From Myxococcus xanthus (GTDB taxonomy: Bacteria > Myxococcota > Myxococcia > Myxococcales > Myxococcaceae), in the NCBI RefSeq assembly GCF_900106535.1, contig NZ_FNOH01000005.1:124001-188000 (forward strand): 64,000 nucleotides of DNA. Reading direction: 5' to 3'. How positions within the stretch are numbered: position 1 is the stretch's first letter; every line of letters starts with the position of its first letter. The notes under the pieces were generated by a model that was given only the letters and a program-made list of their open reading frames with translations, searched no databases and was not told where the DNA came from. Positions 1 through 10,101 of the stretch are shown here, one piece after another. A program made the translations under genes and the position numbers.

Positions 1-1148
<1,148 letters not shown>

Positions 1149-2210
1149 GTGAAAAGAAAATCGTGGCAGGCTTTGTGTCTGTCTTCCAGGCGCCTCGTCT
1201 GTTTGGTATCGGTATGGGGACTGCTCGTTCCGTCTTTGGACAGCGGCGCCGAGCCGCAGCCATCTCCGCCAGACGAAAAGGCCTGGGCCTCCCTGGGGGC
1301 TGCTCTCTTCATCGACACGTCCTTGAGCGCAGATGGCAAGGTGGCTTGCGCGACTTGCCATCCACCTGATGCCGCCTTTACAGACGGCAAGCCTGTCTCA
1401 CGGGGTGTGTTCGACCGCACCGGTACTAGGAACGTACCCAGCCTGTGGGGCCTGGCCTCGGCCCGTGAGTTTTTCTGGGATGGGCGAAGGGCCTCATTAG
1501 AGACGTTGATGTTCGATCCGCTTACGACCGCCGAAGAGCATGGGATGGAAGGAGAGGAAGCTGTCATTTCATCTGTCCAGGCTCGATATTCAGCGGAATT
1601 CGAGCGACTCTTTCCTGGAAGGGGGGCGACGCGGGAAACGGTATCTAGGGTGCTCGCGGCCTATGTGCGCCAGCAGGTTCCTCCTCCCTCGCCGTTTGAG
1701 CAGTTTCTTAGTGGGGACGCGCAGGCACTTCGTCCGGAACAGCGAAGAGGGTTCGCGCTCTTCACAGGCCGGGCGGGCTGCGCGCGCTGCCACCCGCCCG
1801 AGGGCGGAGCCTTCACGGATGGGTCGTACCATGCCGGTGAGATTTCCGCGGCCCTCATAGCTAAGCAGGCGGGCGCGGCTCGAGAACTGGCGCTGCTGGA
1901 CCCTGGCGCGCGGCGGGCGGCTGTCTCTGCGCGCGCAGAAGTGGCGGCGCTGGGGCGATACGTGGTGACCCTGAGGGCTTCTGACCTGGGGCGGTTTCGT
2001 ACGCCGTCCCTCCGCAACGTAGCCGTAACGGCGCCGTACATGCGTGACGGCAGTGTTCCCACGCTGATTCAAGCCGTTGAACGAGAGCTGTATTATCGCC
2101 TGCCTGAGGGGCTTCAGGTAGGAGACATGACCCCTTCCGAGCGCTCCGACATTGTGGCTTTTCTCCATTCGCTGACCAGCCCCGCTGCTTCGACAGGGAT
2201 TGGCCGGTAA
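1149..2210 (+). CDS. Di-heme cytochrome c peroxidase / MauG family protein
   Basis: Predicted periplasmic di-heme c-type cytochrome. The GTG at 1149 is chosen because it directly starts a signal peptide (VKRKSWQALC, hydrophobic core, cleavage near residue 30-35) and has an AGGGA motif about 10 bases upstream; an upstream ATG at 981 would add 56 unlikely residues. Two heme-binding CxxCH motifs are visible, CATCH at residues 67-71 and CARCH at 211-215. A PYMRDG segment around residue 298 matches the Met ligand region of the second heme. Length 353 residues is normal for the family, which reduces hydrogen peroxide or oxidises protein substrates. It lies 41 bases before the TIG lipoprotein gene, suggesting co-transcription. 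The substrate is unknown; MauG-like oxidative maturation of a neighbour is possible but is inference. Confidence 0.85.
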   Translation: MKRKSWQALCLSSRRLVCLVSVWGLLVPSLDSGAEPQPSPPDEKAWASLGAALFIDTSLSADGKVACATCHPPDAAFTDGKPVSRGVFDRTGTRNVPSLWGLASAREFFWDGRRASLETLMFDPLTTAEEHGMEGEEAVISSVQARYSAEFERLFPGRGATRETVSRVLAAYVRQQVPPPSPFEQFLSGDAQALRPEQRRGFALFTGRAGCARCHPPEGGAFTDGSYHAGEISAALIAKQAGAARELALLDPGARRAAVSARAEVAALGRYVVTLRASDLGRFRTPSLRNVAVTAPYMRDGSVPTLIQAVERELYYRLPEGLQVGDMTPSERSDIVAFLHSLTSPAASTGIGR

Positions 2211-2251
2211 CACTTTCGTCCATCCAGCCCATTCCAAGCTAGGAGTCGTTC

Positions 2252-4669
2252 TTGAAGCGAACTTTCTGGGAGAGCTGCGTTCGCGCTCTCTGGTGTGTCC
2301 TTGTGTTGTCCGCGTGTGGCGGTCCACCTGCATCTCAGCCAGGAACGGAGACCCGGTCCAGTGCTCTGGGGGACGCAGGGCCTCCAATTCAGTATGTCTA
2401 TGACGAAAGTCGGCGTCTGGTAGGCGTCTATGACGGGGCGGGCGCCAGCGCTCAGTATGTTTATGACCCAGGGGGAAACCTCTTGGAAATTAAGCGCCTA
2501 TCCGAAGCGGAGCTGGGGCTCTTCGATTTTACTCCCAACGCGGGCCCTCCCGGGGCGGATGTGATATTGACGGGGGTGGGCTTCAGCCCGGCACTGGTTG
2601 GCAACACGGTTCGTTTCAATGGCGTGGATGCCATCGTGTCTGCGGCGAGTCCGCAGCGACTGGTGGTGACGATTCCGGCGAACGCAACAACGGGGCCAGT
2701 GAGTGTGACCGTGGATGGGGCGACGGTCCCGAGCCATGAGGACTTTATTGTTACGAGTCCCGTACTTGGCCCCGTCATCACAGGTTTCTCTCCAGTGGGA
2801 GGCCCGGTGGACTCAGTGGTGACCATTACAGGGAGTAACTTCGACCCCGACCGTCTTTTCAATCGAGTCTTCCTCGGAGACATCCAGGCCTCGGTGCTGA
2901 CCTCCTCCGCATCACAGCTGGAGGTGAAGGTCTCTCAATTGGGCGCGACGGGCGCGATTCGGGTCTCCACTCCTTCAGGGCGAGCGACGAGCTCCGAGGA
3001 CTTCCTAGTGCTCCCCGTGGGGGCGGTTCCTGCGATGACAGACACCAGACTCCAAGCTGAAGTCGGCGGGGCGTCGAGTGCTGTGTCCCTGGCGGACTCA
3101 ACGCGTAAGGCGGTGTTGAGCTTCTCCGTGCGGCAGGGGGAGCAGGTAAGTCTCGTGGTGACATCGGTGGTCCTGGGGGGAGCGAACCAAGCGACGCTGG
3201 TGGTCCATGATCAAATGGGCGGGCAGGTGGGCAACTTTAGCCTTGCGGCAGCAGGCGGGGTCTTCGACATTCCGATGGCTACCAGGGACACCGTCTACAC
3301 GCTCGTGGTGCGACTCAGCGGCACGACAACGGGGTTTAATGCGTCTTTCGCATTGGTGCGTGCTGTGCGCGGCATGCTGGAGAAGGACGGGGTATCGGCA
3401 ACCTTCACGGGACAGGTAGGCCAGAATGGCATCTATGAATTCAGCGGCATGATGGGGGCGCGCCTGGGGCTGGGGGTGACGAGTGTCAGCACTACGCCTG
3501 CCGGAGGGGGCGCTGTCATCAGGCTGCTCAAGCCGGATGGCACCCTATTGGTTGATTGCAGCAACTTCTACGTGCCAGGGAACTGCGACGTGCCGGTGTT
3601 GCCGATGACGGGCACATACAGCCTGACGGTGAATCCATCAGGGACGGTGACGGCGACGGTGGGCCTGTTGCTGTCGACGTCGCTGGGAGACGTCCTCACG
3701 GTGGATGGCCCCGCTCACACCTTCAGCACTGCGCGGGTGGGCCAGGATGGCTTCTACACCTTCTCTGCCAACGCGAATTCCAACCTGACGCTGCTAATCA
3801 CAGGCAACAACTTCGGCAGCAACACGTTGGTGCGCATCCTGAGGCCTGATGGCACGCAGTTGACGAGCCAAACCACGGGCTCCGCCACTGGCTACACGGT
3901 GGACTTCACGCCCCCAACGACGGGCACGTACGGCATCACCGTGGACCCGTACCAAGCCAGCATCGGCCAGATGACGCTCCAATTGGTTGAGGAGGCCAGC
4001 GGAAGCGCGGGCACCGTCGATGGGGTGGAGACGACAGTGGTCCTGAATGCAGGGCAGAACGGCCGTTACACTTTCAGCGGCACGATGGGGGCGCGACTAG
4101 GGCTGGGGGTGACGAGTGTCAGCACTACGCCTGCCGGAGGGAGCGCTGTCATTAAGCTGCTCAAGCCAGATGGCACCCTGTTGGTTGATTGCAGCAACTT
4201 CTACGTGCCAGGGAACTGCGACGTGCCGGTGTTGCCGATGACGGGCACATACAGCCTGACGGTGAATCCATCAGGGACGGTGACGGCGACGGTGGGCCTG
4301 TTGCTGTCGACGTCGCTGGGAGACGTCCTCACGGTGGATGGCCCCGCTCACACCTTCAGCACTGCGCGGGTGGGCCAGGATGGCTTCTACACCTTCTCTG
4401 CCAACGCGAATTCCAACCTGACGCTGCTAATCACAGGCAACAGCTTCGGCAGCAACACGTTGGTGCGCATCCTGAGGCCTGATGGCGCGCAGTTGACGAG
4501 CCAAACCACGGGCTCCGCCACTGGCTACACGGTGAACTTCACGCCCCCCACGACGGGTACGTACGGCATCACCGTGGACCCGTACCAAGCCAGCATCGGC
4601 CAACTCTCCTTGGGAATAAAGACCGCGGGCGCTCCCTCGGCACCAGCCCAAGCGGATGTCCGGAAGTGA
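2252..4669 (+). CDS. Lipoprotein with YD repeats, two IPT/TIG domains and PPC-like beta domains
   Basis: An 805-residue predicted surface lipoprotein. The TTG start is supported by AGGAG six bases upstream. Residues 1-22 form a lipoprotein signal ending in the lipobox LSAC (Cys22). Residues about 48-85 contain two short YD/RHS-like units (QYVYDESRRL, QYVYDPGGNL). Residues about 88-167 and 172-252 are two IPT/TIG immunoglobulin-like folds (TPNAGPPGADV, FSPVGGPVDSV). From about 265 to the end the protein consists of repeated PPC-like beta-sandwich units with GTYSLTVNPSGT and GTYGITVDPYQAS motifs; part of this is a nearly exact duplication at DNA level. The gene lies between the peroxidase and the RHS gene and probably belongs to the same unit. 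Its role is unknown: adhesion, or a scaffold or partner for the RHS protein, is inference. Confidence 0.72.
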   Translation: MKRTFWESCVRALWCVLVLSACGGPPASQPGTETRSSALGDAGPPIQYVYDESRRLVGVYDGAGASAQYVYDPGGNLLEIKRLSEAELGLFDFTPNAGPPGADVILTGVGFSPALVGNTVRFNGVDAIVSAASPQRLVVTIPANATTGPVSVTVDGATVPSHEDFIVTSPVLGPVITGFSPVGGPVDSVVTITGSNFDPDRLFNRVFLGDIQASVLTSSASQLEVKVSQLGATGAIRVSTPSGRATSSEDFLVLPVGAVPAMTDTRLQAEVGGASSAVSLADSTRKAVLSFSVRQGEQVSLVVTSVVLGGANQATLVVHDQMGGQVGNFSLAAAGGVFDIPMATRDTVYTLVVRLSGTTTGFNASFALVRAVRGMLEKDGVSATFTGQVGQNGIYEFSGMMGARLGLGVTSVSTTPAGGGAVIRLLKPDGTLLVDCSNFYVPGNCDVPVLPMTGTYSLTVNPSGTVTATVGLLLSTSLGDVLTVDGPAHTFSTARVGQDGFYTFSANANSNLTLLITGNNFGSNTLVRILRPDGTQLTSQTTGSATGYTVDFTPPTTGTYGITVDPYQASIGQMTLQLVEEASGSAGTVDGVETTVVLNAGQNGRYTFSGTMGARLGLGVTSVSTTPAGGSAVIKLLKPDGTLLVDCSNFYVPGNCDVPVLPMTGTYSLTVNPSGTVTATVGLLLSTSLGDVLTVDGPAHTFSTARVGQDGFYTFSANANSNLTLLITGNSFGSNTLVRILRPDGAQLTSQTTGSATGYTVNFTPPTTGTYGITVDPYQASIGQLSLGIKTAGAPSAPAQADVRK
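3447..3969 (+). repeat. Internal direct repeat, copy 1
   Basis: First copy of an approximately 525-base direct repeat inside the TIG/PPC lipoprotein gene. The second copy lies exactly 633 bases (211 codons) downstream, in frame. By eye the copies differ at roughly a dozen positions, and synonymous positions are also conserved, so the duplication looks recent or is kept similar by gene conversion. The repeat encodes two PPC-like beta domains. Confidence 0.9.
4080..4602 (+). repeat. Internal direct repeat, copy 2
   Basis: Second copy of the approximately 525-base in-frame direct repeat, offset by 633 bases from copy 1. Differences include AGG to AAG (Arg/Lys) early in the copy and AAC to AGC (Asn/Ser) at the codon near 4442. 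Recombination between the copies would delete exactly one 211-residue unit without a frameshift. Confidence 0.9.
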
Positions 4670-4704
4670 CCTTCATGTCCTCCCTGATTCAACCTGGAAA
4701 GACC

Positions 4705-7700
4705 ATGCCTCAAATCAGACGTGTACTCGCGGTCGCCTGCCTCGCCCTGCTGGGCGTGATTACCGGCTGCGCGGAAGAAGTCCCGTTCGCTGCGGTGCCC
4801 GATGACCTCATGCAACCGCTGACCGTGGTTAGGCCTCCAGTGCGAGTGGATCGCGGTGCAACGCGCTTGCCGGACGGGCGCTGGTTGTTTCTAGGGGGCG
4901 AACAGCCGACACGTGACGCGGAGCTCCTGCCGGAGACCGGTGTCCCCGAGCCGCTGGAAAATGGCCTGGTGTTCGCGCGCTCGCATCCGACTGCGACGGT
5001 GGTTCCCGATGGCAGGGTCTTGGTGGTGGGGGGACGCGATGCGGCCGGACGGCTACTCGGCACCGCCGAATGGTTTTCCGCAGACACTCGGACCTTCACG
5101 AGCGCGATGGAGCTCCGGACGGAGGCGCGTGCGCGCCACTCGGCTACGGTGTTGACGGATGGCCGCGTGCTCTTCACCGGTGGGGAGACAGTGGATTCAC
5201 GGGCTAGCGATACCGCGGAACTCCTAGATTCAAGGACCCTCCAGGTGACGCGGCTCTCCTCCCGCATGCAGGTGGCCCGCGCGGGCCACACTGCGGTGCT
5301 GCTGCCGGATGGCCGCGTGTTGCTCTGGGGCGGTGACGCGTCGGGCGCGGTGCCCACTGCGGAACTGTTCGATCCGGTCCGGGGCGAGTTCGTCCGAGTG
5401 GATGCCGCCGAACGTGACAGGCTGCCGAATTCGAACTCCTCAGCGAGGATGGCGGGCTCGCTTCCCGTAGACGGTGCGGCCGCAGTGCCGGTGGACACCC
5501 TGCTGGCAGTGCGCCTGAGCCAGCCCATGTCCCAGGATGGTGAGACGGCCGTCACGCTGATGGGGCCTGTGGGCGAGGTGGCTGGTGACCATACCCTCGC
5601 GGAGGAAGGGCGGTTGCTCTTCTTCCGTCCCTCGCAGTCGCTGCTGCCGGCCACTATATATACGCTCTACGTCGAGGGGTTGAAGACCCAAGCAGGGCAG
5701 GTTCTGCCCCTCACCTCGGTGGGCTTCACGACCGCGAGCTTGGCATTGGGCGAGGGACGGCCGGACGTTCGCCTTCCTCGGCCACGGCCCGGCCGCGCCA
5801 GGGCGACAGCGCAGCCGGTGTCCCTGGTGCGCCCATCTGAGATGCGGCGCCCGGACGGACGCTACGAGTGGCGCGCTCCCGAGCGACCTTTCTTTGATAA
5901 TGGGGAAACGTGGTTGCCGGGACCGGAGAATTTCATGGGCGACTGGCGTTCAAGAGAGCCCCAGGTGCCTCCGGTGGAGCCGCTCACGGCGGCTTCGGGT
6001 GTCACTGCTCTGTCCGGGCGCGTGCTGCGCCTCAATGGCAAGCCACTTGCGGGCGTACGCATCGTAGTGCGCGGTATTGCTACTGTTACAGATTCCCAGG
6101 GGCGCTTCCTCTTGGAAGGGCTTAATCCGGGAGGGCAGACCCTGGAGGTCAATGGCCAGACGGCCAATCACGGTTCGACCCGTTATGGCCTTTTCTTCAT
6201 GCATATCGAAATTCGGGAAGGAGTCACCAACCCACTGGGACACACCGTGTGGATGCCCCGGTTGGATCCCCAGGGTACGGTCGCCATCCCAAGTCCCACG
6301 ACGGAGGAGGTCGCGGTGACGACACCCGCTATCCCGGGGCTTGAGTTGCGGCTGCCGCCGGGAACAGTAGTGCGTGACCGCGCGGGCAACTTGTTGACCG
6401 AGATCAACATTACCCCGCTGCCCATCAACCAAGCACCTTTTCCCCTGCCTAATCTGGAGATGCCGCTCTACTTTACGCTCCAGCCAAGCGACGCACGCTT
6501 CGAAGGGCTATCGCCCGGCTTCAGCGGCGCGAAGCTTTACTACGCCAACTACCGGGGCGAACTTCCCGGAGCGAAGGCTAACTTCTGGAACTACGACGCG
6601 AATAGTAGTGGCTGGTATGCCTATGGCCTGGGCAGTGTCAGCGCGGATGGGCGCCAGGTGATTCCGGACGATGGCGTTGCCCTCTATGGCTTCGTCGGGG
6701 CTGGATTCAGCAACCCCGACGTTCCTCCGCCTCCCGTGGGCGGTGGTTGCAACACCGAATGCTGTGCCAACGGAGAGGGCGGCGAAGGCGGCGGCGGGGA
6801 CTGTGGGGGGGGCTCCGCCGGGGGGCCTGGAAGTCCGACAGGTGGCGACCCCGTCCAGCTCGCCTCCGGCCAATTCCTCAACCGCGAGTTGGACTTGTTC
6901 ATCGCGGACATCCTTCCCATTCAAGTGGAGCGTACCTATCGCTCACTGGACTTGACCCGCAGGCAATTTGGGGTGGGCATGGCCGGTAACTACGAGCAGT
7001 ACCTCTGGCGAGCAACGGCGGCCTTCACTGAGTATGAGTTAGTCAATCCAGACGGAACGCGCATCCGCTATGAACGGGTGTCTCCCGGAACAACTTCGCA
7101 GAGCGCCATCTTCGAGACGACCTACCCAGGTCCGTGGTCCGGCTCGCGCATCGTTTATAATGCCGACATCCTTGGCTGGGACCTGTGGTTCCGGGATGGT
7201 CGCCGCTGGACGTTCAACCACGCTCATCGTCTGGAGCGGATCGAGGATCGCAACGGAAATGCCCTGACCATCACTCGCCAGAGTGGGTACTCAGGCCCAA
7301 TTACTCGTGTCACCGGGCCGTCTGGCCGCTGGGTGGAGTTCACCATTGGCTCGGGCCTCTATAACGGTTTGGCCACCCAGGCTCGGGACAATGCCGGAAG
7401 AATCGTCACCTATACCTACGACACGCAGGGGCGGCTGACTCAGGTCACAGACGCAGTAGGGGCGGTTCGCAAATACACGTACAACGATTCCAACTACATT
7501 GAGACGGTGGTGGACGCGGAGGATCGACTCGTCGTCCACAATGAGTACGGGGCGAAGGGTCGCGTCTCCAGACAGACGCTGGCTGATGGCAGCACCTACG
7601 AGTTCACTTATCTAGTGGAGATGATCGCTGACTGCGTGCCTAACGGCGCCTGCAATGTCCGTGAGGGGGAGCAGATCAACCGCACTGACGTGAAGGACCG

Positions 7701-10101
7701 CTCGGGGCAAACGCGGCGCGTGTCGTTCTATTCGGGGTACATCATCTATGACACATATCCACTTGGCGCGCCCGAGGAGCGCACGACGAGCTTCGAGCTT
7801 GATCTGTCCAATGGGAGGCGGAAAGCCGTCATTGACTCACTGGGGAGGCGAACCGAATTCGAACATGACGCCTGGGGCAACATCACCCGGGTGACCAGTC
7901 TCGCGGGCACGCCGCAGGCGGTGTCAACGCAGTACGCATATAGCGCGACCAATCAGCTCTCGACCGTCCAGGACGCACTTGGCCATATCACCGAGTACCA
8001 GTACGACGCTCGGGGCAACCTGAGGCGCATCGAGGACCCAACGGGGCGGACCCTAGAGTACACACATGATTCCTTGGGGCGTCTGATCACGGTGCGTGTC
8101 GGTACGGACGCTCCCCTCACCTTCACCTATGAAGGCGCGGACATCATCGCGGTGACGAATGGCGGGGACCTGACCACGGAGTTTTCCCACGATGCCCTAG
8201 GGCGCGTTGTCACCCGGCGCAGCCCCGCAGGGCATGTCGACCGGTACGAGTACGATGGCAGCGATCGGCTGCTCAAGTACATCAATGCCAGCGGTCACGT
8301 CGTCGAGTTCGCCTACGACAGATCTGGGAGGGTTGTGTCCTCGACGGATGCCCGCGGCCAGGCGACCCTTTATGCCTACAACAACCTGGGCCTGCTCTCC
8401 GAGCGGATGGACCCGTTGGGGCGCATCGAGACGTTCACATATGACACCGCAGGTCGCCTGCAGGCATTCAAAGATCGTAAGGGGCAGGTGAGTGGGTGGA
8501 GCTATAACTCCGCTGGCGAGACGGTCCTGGTGGGTTTTGGCGCCACGGTGTCTGCGCCGACGGTGTATGCAAACAGCATCGCCGTCGAGTACGACCTGGG
8601 GGGGCGCCTTGTCCGAATGGAGGACAGCTTGGGAGCCATTATCACCCAGGCACATGATGGCCTGGACCGGCTCGTCCAGGAGGTGTCGCCGAATGGGACT
8701 GTGGACTATACTTATGACGCCGTGGGCCAACTGGCGACCATGAATGCCACTGGGCACTCTCAGGTAATTTATACCCACGACAACGCCGGCCGGTTGACCG
8801 CCATCGCGCAGGGGGGGCGTACAGTGGCTTTTGCCCATGATACGGTGGGTCGTCGGCAGTCCATTTCTCTGCCTAACGGGGTATCCCAGCATTACGCCTA
8901 CGACACTGCTGGGCGACTCTCCGCAATTGAGTATCGGCAGGGGATGTCTGTGGTGGGAGACCTGCACTACACCTACGATGGAGACGGGAATCGCGTCTCA
9001 GTCGGTGGCACCCTTGCACGCACGGGATTGCCGCTGACGGCCTCTGGCGCTGTCTACGATGCGGCCAGCCAGTTGACAGTCTGGAATGGTCAGCCTCGAG
9101 CCTACGACGCCAATGGCAATCTTGTGTCGGATGGCGCGAGAACCTATAGCTGGGATGCGCGCAATCAGTTGGTTCAGATCGTCGAGGGTCCCGGAGCGTT
9201 GGCGACGTTCGAGTATGAGCCCACGGGAAGGCGTTCACGCACGATGTTGTTCGGCGTCGTGGAGGACTATCTCTATAGTGGGGACAATTTCATTCAGGTT
9301 AAGTCCCTGGCGGGAACGCGTGACTTGTTGACGGGATTTGGGCTGGACGAAGTTTATAGCCAGACGTCCTCCAGCGGTTCCTATGACTTCTTGTCGGAGG
9401 TCATGGGAACGACAGTGGCGCTCGTTGATGGTGCCGGCAGCCTGAGCTCGATGTACTCCTACGAGCCGTACGGAATGGCGCTGTCTACGGGGCTAACGAC
9501 CGCAAATACTCAGACGTTTACGGGGCGGGAGGATGACGGAACGGGGCTATTCTACTTTCGGGCTCGCTACTATGAGCCGGCCACAGGACGTTTCCTTCAG
9601 GAGGAGCCGTTCGTGCAGAATCCTGCGATGCTTCAAGCTTATGCGCTTATGGGGCAGGGATTGCCGCCTTATGCATATGCCTCGAACAACCCCTTGAGCT
9701 ATCGTGATCCCACAGGGGAAAATCCGGTCGCGGGTGCCATGGCGGGAGCCGTTGTGGGAGGTCCGGTAGGTGCACTCGTCGGTGCGGCGGTAGGGACGGC
9801 GGCAGTGGGAATCATTGCCTATTGCGCCACTCATCCAGGCTCGTGTCCTAGTTTTCCGTGGCCGGAACAGACGGCGGATGATCCCGTCATGAATCCGCCA
9901 GCGCCCCCGAATGCTTGCCCGATGGGGAAGGGGGAGCGAAACTTCTCAGGCAAGGAGAGCGGGTCAGATAACGCATTTAAGCACTACAGGCCGGTTCGAG
10001 GGCGGCCCGATAAGGTAGAGTTTAAGCATCCTCAAACGGGAAAGAAGACAATTAAACCCAAGCCTCCGGGATTCGACGATTGGTTCAACGGAAAGAAATA
10101 G
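4705..10101 (+). CDS. Kelch/RHS-repeat lipoprotein with C-terminal polymorphic tip
   Basis: A 1798-residue RHS protein. The ATG at 4705 is preferred because it starts a lipoprotein signal (MPQIRRVLAV, lipobox ITGC, Cys22); the frame is also open from a GTG at 4666 overlapping the previous stop. Domains by approximate residue: Kelch-like propeller repeats 50-232 (TDGRVLFTGG type), SbsA-like Ig domain 250-347, carboxypeptidase-regulatory-like fold 435-488, a Gly/Cys linker 675-712, a DUF6531-like RHS entry segment 712-790, many YD repeats 895-1600, and the RHS core end motif LFYFRARYYEPATGRF followed by RDPTG near 1670. The last 127 residues carry a glycine-zipper-like stretch and a basic 55-residue tail, the usual place for a toxin. 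RHS cores form a shell enclosing such tips. The tip family was not recognised. A Sel1 gene overlaps the end. Confidence 0.88.
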   Translation: MPQIRRVLAVACLALLGVITGCAEEVPFAAVPDDLMQPLTVVRPPVRVDRGATRLPDGRWLFLGGEQPTRDAELLPETGVPEPLENGLVFARSHPTATVVPDGRVLVVGGRDAAGRLLGTAEWFSADTRTFTSAMELRTEARARHSATVLTDGRVLFTGGETVDSRASDTAELLDSRTLQVTRLSSRMQVARAGHTAVLLPDGRVLLWGGDASGAVPTAELFDPVRGEFVRVDAAERDRLPNSNSSARMAGSLPVDGAAAVPVDTLLAVRLSQPMSQDGETAVTLMGPVGEVAGDHTLAEEGRLLFFRPSQSLLPATIYTLYVEGLKTQAGQVLPLTSVGFTTASLALGEGRPDVRLPRPRPGRARATAQPVSLVRPSEMRRPDGRYEWRAPERPFFDNGETWLPGPENFMGDWRSREPQVPPVEPLTAASGVTALSGRVLRLNGKPLAGVRIVVRGIATVTDSQGRFLLEGLNPGGQTLEVNGQTANHGSTRYGLFFMHIEIREGVTNPLGHTVWMPRLDPQGTVAIPSPTTEEVAVTTPAIPGLELRLPPGTVVRDRAGNLLTEINITPLPINQAPFPLPNLEMPLYFTLQPSDARFEGLSPGFSGAKLYYANYRGELPGAKANFWNYDANSSGWYAYGLGSVSADGRQVIPDDGVALYGFVGAGFSNPDVPPPPVGGGCNTECCANGEGGEGGGGDCGGGSAGGPGSPTGGDPVQLASGQFLNRELDLFIADILPIQVERTYRSLDLTRRQFGVGMAGNYEQYLWRATAAFTEYELVNPDGTRIRYERVSPGTTSQSAIFETTYPGPWSGSRIVYNADILGWDLWFRDGRRWTFNHAHRLERIEDRNGNALTITRQSGYSGPITRVTGPSGRWVEFTIGSGLYNGLATQARDNAGRIVTYTYDTQGRLTQVTDAVGAVRKYTYNDSNYIETVVDAEDRLVVHNEYGAKGRVSRQTLADGSTYEFTYLVEMIADCVPNGACNVREGEQINRTDVKDRSGQTRRVSFYSGYIIYDTYPLGAPEERTTSFELDLSNGRRKAVIDSLGRRTEFEHDAWGNITRVTSLAGTPQAVSTQYAYSATNQLSTVQDALGHITEYQYDARGNLRRIEDPTGRTLEYTHDSLGRLITVRVGTDAPLTFTYEGADIIAVTNGGDLTTEFSHDALGRVVTRRSPAGHVDRYEYDGSDRLLKYINASGHVVEFAYDRSGRVVSSTDARGQATLYAYNNLGLLSERMDPLGRIETFTYDTAGRLQAFKDRKGQVSGWSYNSAGETVLVGFGATVSAPTVYANSIAVEYDLGGRLVRMEDSLGAIITQAHDGLDRLVQEVSPNGTVDYTYDAVGQLATMNATGHSQVIYTHDNAGRLTAIAQGGRTVAFAHDTVGRRQSISLPNGVSQHYAYDTAGRLSAIEYRQGMSVVGDLHYTYDGDGNRVSVGGTLARTGLPLTASGAVYDAASQLTVWNGQPRAYDANGNLVSDGARTYSWDARNQLVQIVEGPGALATFEYEPTGRRSRTMLFGVVEDYLYSGDNFIQVKSLAGTRDLLTGFGLDEVYSQTSSSGSYDFLSEVMGTTVALVDGAGSLSSMYSYEPYGMALSTGLTTANTQTFTGREDDGTGLFYFRARYYEPATGRFLQEEPFVQNPAMLQAYALMGQGLPPYAYASNNPLSYRDPTGENPVAGAMAGAVVGGPVGALVGAAVGTAAVGIIAYCATHPGSCPSFPWPEQTADDPVMNPPAPPNACPMGKGERNFSGKESGSDNAFKHYRPVRGRPDKVEFKHPQTGKKTIKPKPPGFDDWFNGKK

